6,149 nucleotides of DNA from Thermoanaerobaculia bacterium (GTDB lineage Bacteria > Acidobacteriota > Thermoanaerobaculia > Multivoradales > JAHEKO01): positions 1 to 6,149 of the forward strand of contig JARFQS010000516.1 of assembly GCA_029287645.1 (NCBI GenBank), read 5' to 3'. The notes under the pieces were generated by a model that ran no database searches, was not told the DNA's origin, and worked only from the letters and a program-made list of their open reading frames with translations. Positions within the stretch are counted from its first letter, which is position 1; every line of letters starts with the position of its first letter. Positions 4,925-6,149 of this stretch are shown here, in pieces. The translations under genes were made by a program, and so were the position numbers.

Positions 4925-6149
4925 TCAGAGGTTCAGCTCCAATTGCAGGACCGCATTGCGTGTGGCCAAGGGGTAGTAGTAGGGGATGCCGTCCAAGACT
5001 TGCTGGCCACTGCTGTCCTGGTTGATGAACTGGTAGCTGTAGCCGCTCGGATAGGGATCCTCACTGTCGAGCAGATTGTTGATGAAGAGGGTGAGTCTCG
5101 GGTTGGCCGAGGCCCACCAGCGACCGAGATTCACCGAGGCGCGAAGGTCCACGAGGGTGTAGGACGGAAGCTGAAACTCTTCGAGGCCGGTGTTGTCGAG
5201 CTGAGAGTGCTCGACGTAGCGGCCCATCAGGGCGATGCTCGTGCCCGATCGAGCCCATTCGAGACCGAGATTGGCAATGACCTCGGGAGTCAACAACGGT
5301 GGCACATCCCTGTAGGTGATCGGCTGGCTGTCGATCCAAGAACCCTGTTCGTCGTACACATCGTAGAACTGGGTCCATTCGCGGATCCGATTGCGGCTCA
5401 GGTTCGAGCTGTGCAGCAGGGCCCAGCGTTCGGCCATCTGCCATTTCAGATCGACCTCCAGGCCTCTCCGATACGACTCGTCGACGTTGGTTCGAATGGG
5501 CAGGCCGATCTCGGAGAGCTCTCCCGTCAGGGCGATCTCGTCCGTGAACTCCATCGCGTAGAGATTGGCCTGCAGCGCCAACCGGGGCGTGTTGAAGTCG
5601 ATCCCGGCCTCGAAATCGAGAACCTCTTCGGGGCGGACGGCCTCCAGGTCGTGGGGGACCGTGGCGTTGTCCTCGCCTAGCAGCAGGTCCAGTCGGGCAG
5701 GCTCTCGTTGCGCGCGACCGAGAGAGGCATAGACACTCAGTCGGGGTGAAACGAAGCGCCGCGCCCCGATCTTGGGGTCCAGAAACGTCCAGGCCACCGA
5801 GCCGAGATCGATGTCGCCCTCGTAGGAGAAATCAGCCCATCGCAGCTGAAGGTCTCCGAACAGCAGCCAGTCGCCGAGTCGGTACTCGAGCTTGCCGAAT
5901 GCGTTGGCCGTCTGCTTGAAGCCTGTGTTCTCGTAGATGCGGTCTCCGTGGATGTCCAAGGTGTGATCACCGCGGAAGTCGTTGAAGTGAACGCCAACCG
6001 TAGCTGACAGACGGTCGAAGCTCTTGCTGGCCGTAACCATACTGCCAACAAACGCCTGATCGATGCCGTACTGGAGCAGGTTGGCCTTCACCGCGGGAAC
6101 GTCCCACAGGCGGAACCAGCCATCCGCCCCGTTGTAGTAGAGGGAAGCT
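4925..6149 (-). CDS. TonB-dependent outer-membrane receptor, C-terminal barrel (5' end outside the window)
   Basis: 407 complete codons are in the window and the frame stays open to the right edge. A GTG at 6091 is not the true start: the frame reads on upstream as strand-like sequence (LYYNGADGWFRLWDVP). The part seen is about the last half to two thirds of a TonB-dependent receptor; the plug domain and signal peptide are missing. Barrel landmarks: LSVYASLGRAQREPARLDLL (residues 137-156 of the visible part), RPEEVLDFEAGID, LQANLYAMEFTDEIALTGE, YRRGLEVDL, then LTLFINNLLDSEDPYPSGY and a closing YYYPLATRNAVLQLELNL. These are the standard receptor C-terminal motifs. The last residue is Leu rather than the usual Phe or Trp. 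Such receptors use TonB/ExbBD energy to take scarce substrates across the outer membrane. Position ahead of pnuC and a ribosylnicotinamide kinase suggests nicotinamide riboside or a related NAD precursor; this is inference from context only. Confidence 0.92.
   Translation of the reverse strand, partial: ASLYYNGADGWFRLWDVPAVKANLLQYGIDQAFVGSMVTASKSFDRLSATVGVHFNDFRGDHTLDIHGDRIYENTGFKQTANAFGKLEYRLGDWLLFGDLQLRWADFSYEGDIDLGSVAWTFLDPKIGARRFVSPRLSVYASLGRAQREPARLDLLLGEDNATVPHDLEAVRPEEVLDFEAGIDFNTPRLALQANLYAMEFTDEIALTGELSEIGLPIRTNVDESYRRGLEVDLKWQMAERWALLHSSNLSRNRIREWTQFYDVYDEQGSWIDSQPITYRDVPPLLTPEVIANLGLEWARSGTSIALMGRYVEHSQLDNTGLEEFQLPSYTLVDLRASVNLGRWWASANPRLTLFINNLLDSEDPYPSGYSYQFINQDSSGQQVLDGIPYYYPLATRNAVLQLELNL

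Noticed and set aside
4778..5680. 300-codon open frame on the plus strand, antisense to pnuC and the receptor
   Set aside because: It covers parts of two certain genes, has no recognisable motif, and its composition is that of a reversed coding frame.
6089..6091. GTG at 6091 as the start of the TonB receptor
   Set aside because: The frame continues upstream to the window edge with barrel-like sequence, and the visible part lacks the signal peptide and plug every receptor needs.

Overview
The window comes from a Gram-negative bacterium of fairly high G+C (roughly 60% by eye). Three of its products are envelope proteins of the kind found only where there is an outer membrane: an Omp85-type barrel, a TonB-dependent receptor and a secreted SYLF-domain protein. 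No gene here fixes the taxon; I would not go beyond 'Gram-negative, probably proteobacterial or a related phylum'. Coding density is very high, no gap exceeds about 110 bases, and I see no tRNA, rRNA, CRISPR array, transposase or integrase.

Layout, left to right. (1) Positions 1-52, minus strand: the first 17 codons of an exported protein that leaves the window on the left. (2) 97-1854, minus: a full-length DUF885-family zinc-metallopeptidase-like protein with a signal peptide. (3) 1888-3036, plus: a small BamA/TamA-like (Omp85 superfamily) outer-membrane barrel without POTRA domains, divergent from (2) with only 33 bases between the start codons. (4) 3047-3088: a strong hairpin between two convergent genes, with a U-rich tail in the minus direction. 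(5) 3115-3696, minus: a secreted SYLF/Ysc84-type lipid-binding protein. (6) 3806-6149, minus: a three-gene operon, transcribed right to left, of a TonB-dependent receptor (5' end outside the window), PnuC and a NadR-type ribosylnicotinamide kinase.

The operon is the most coherent functional unit. The receptor would carry a substrate across the outer membrane, PnuC would let it diffuse across the inner membrane, and the kinase would trap it by phosphorylation. Nicotinamide riboside entering NAD salvage is the best-supported substrate, with thiamine as the main alternative because some PnuC relatives (PnuT) carry it. The genes are tightly packed: 13 bases between receptor and pnuC, and a 4-base GTGA overlap between pnuC and the kinase.

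The other genes look like independent envelope functions. Nothing in the sequence ties the DUF885 protein, the barrel and the SYLF protein to a single pathway. I do not see a clearly new biological system; the most useful observations are the receptor-PnuC-kinase route, the compact divergent start region, and an edge gene that is easy to miss.
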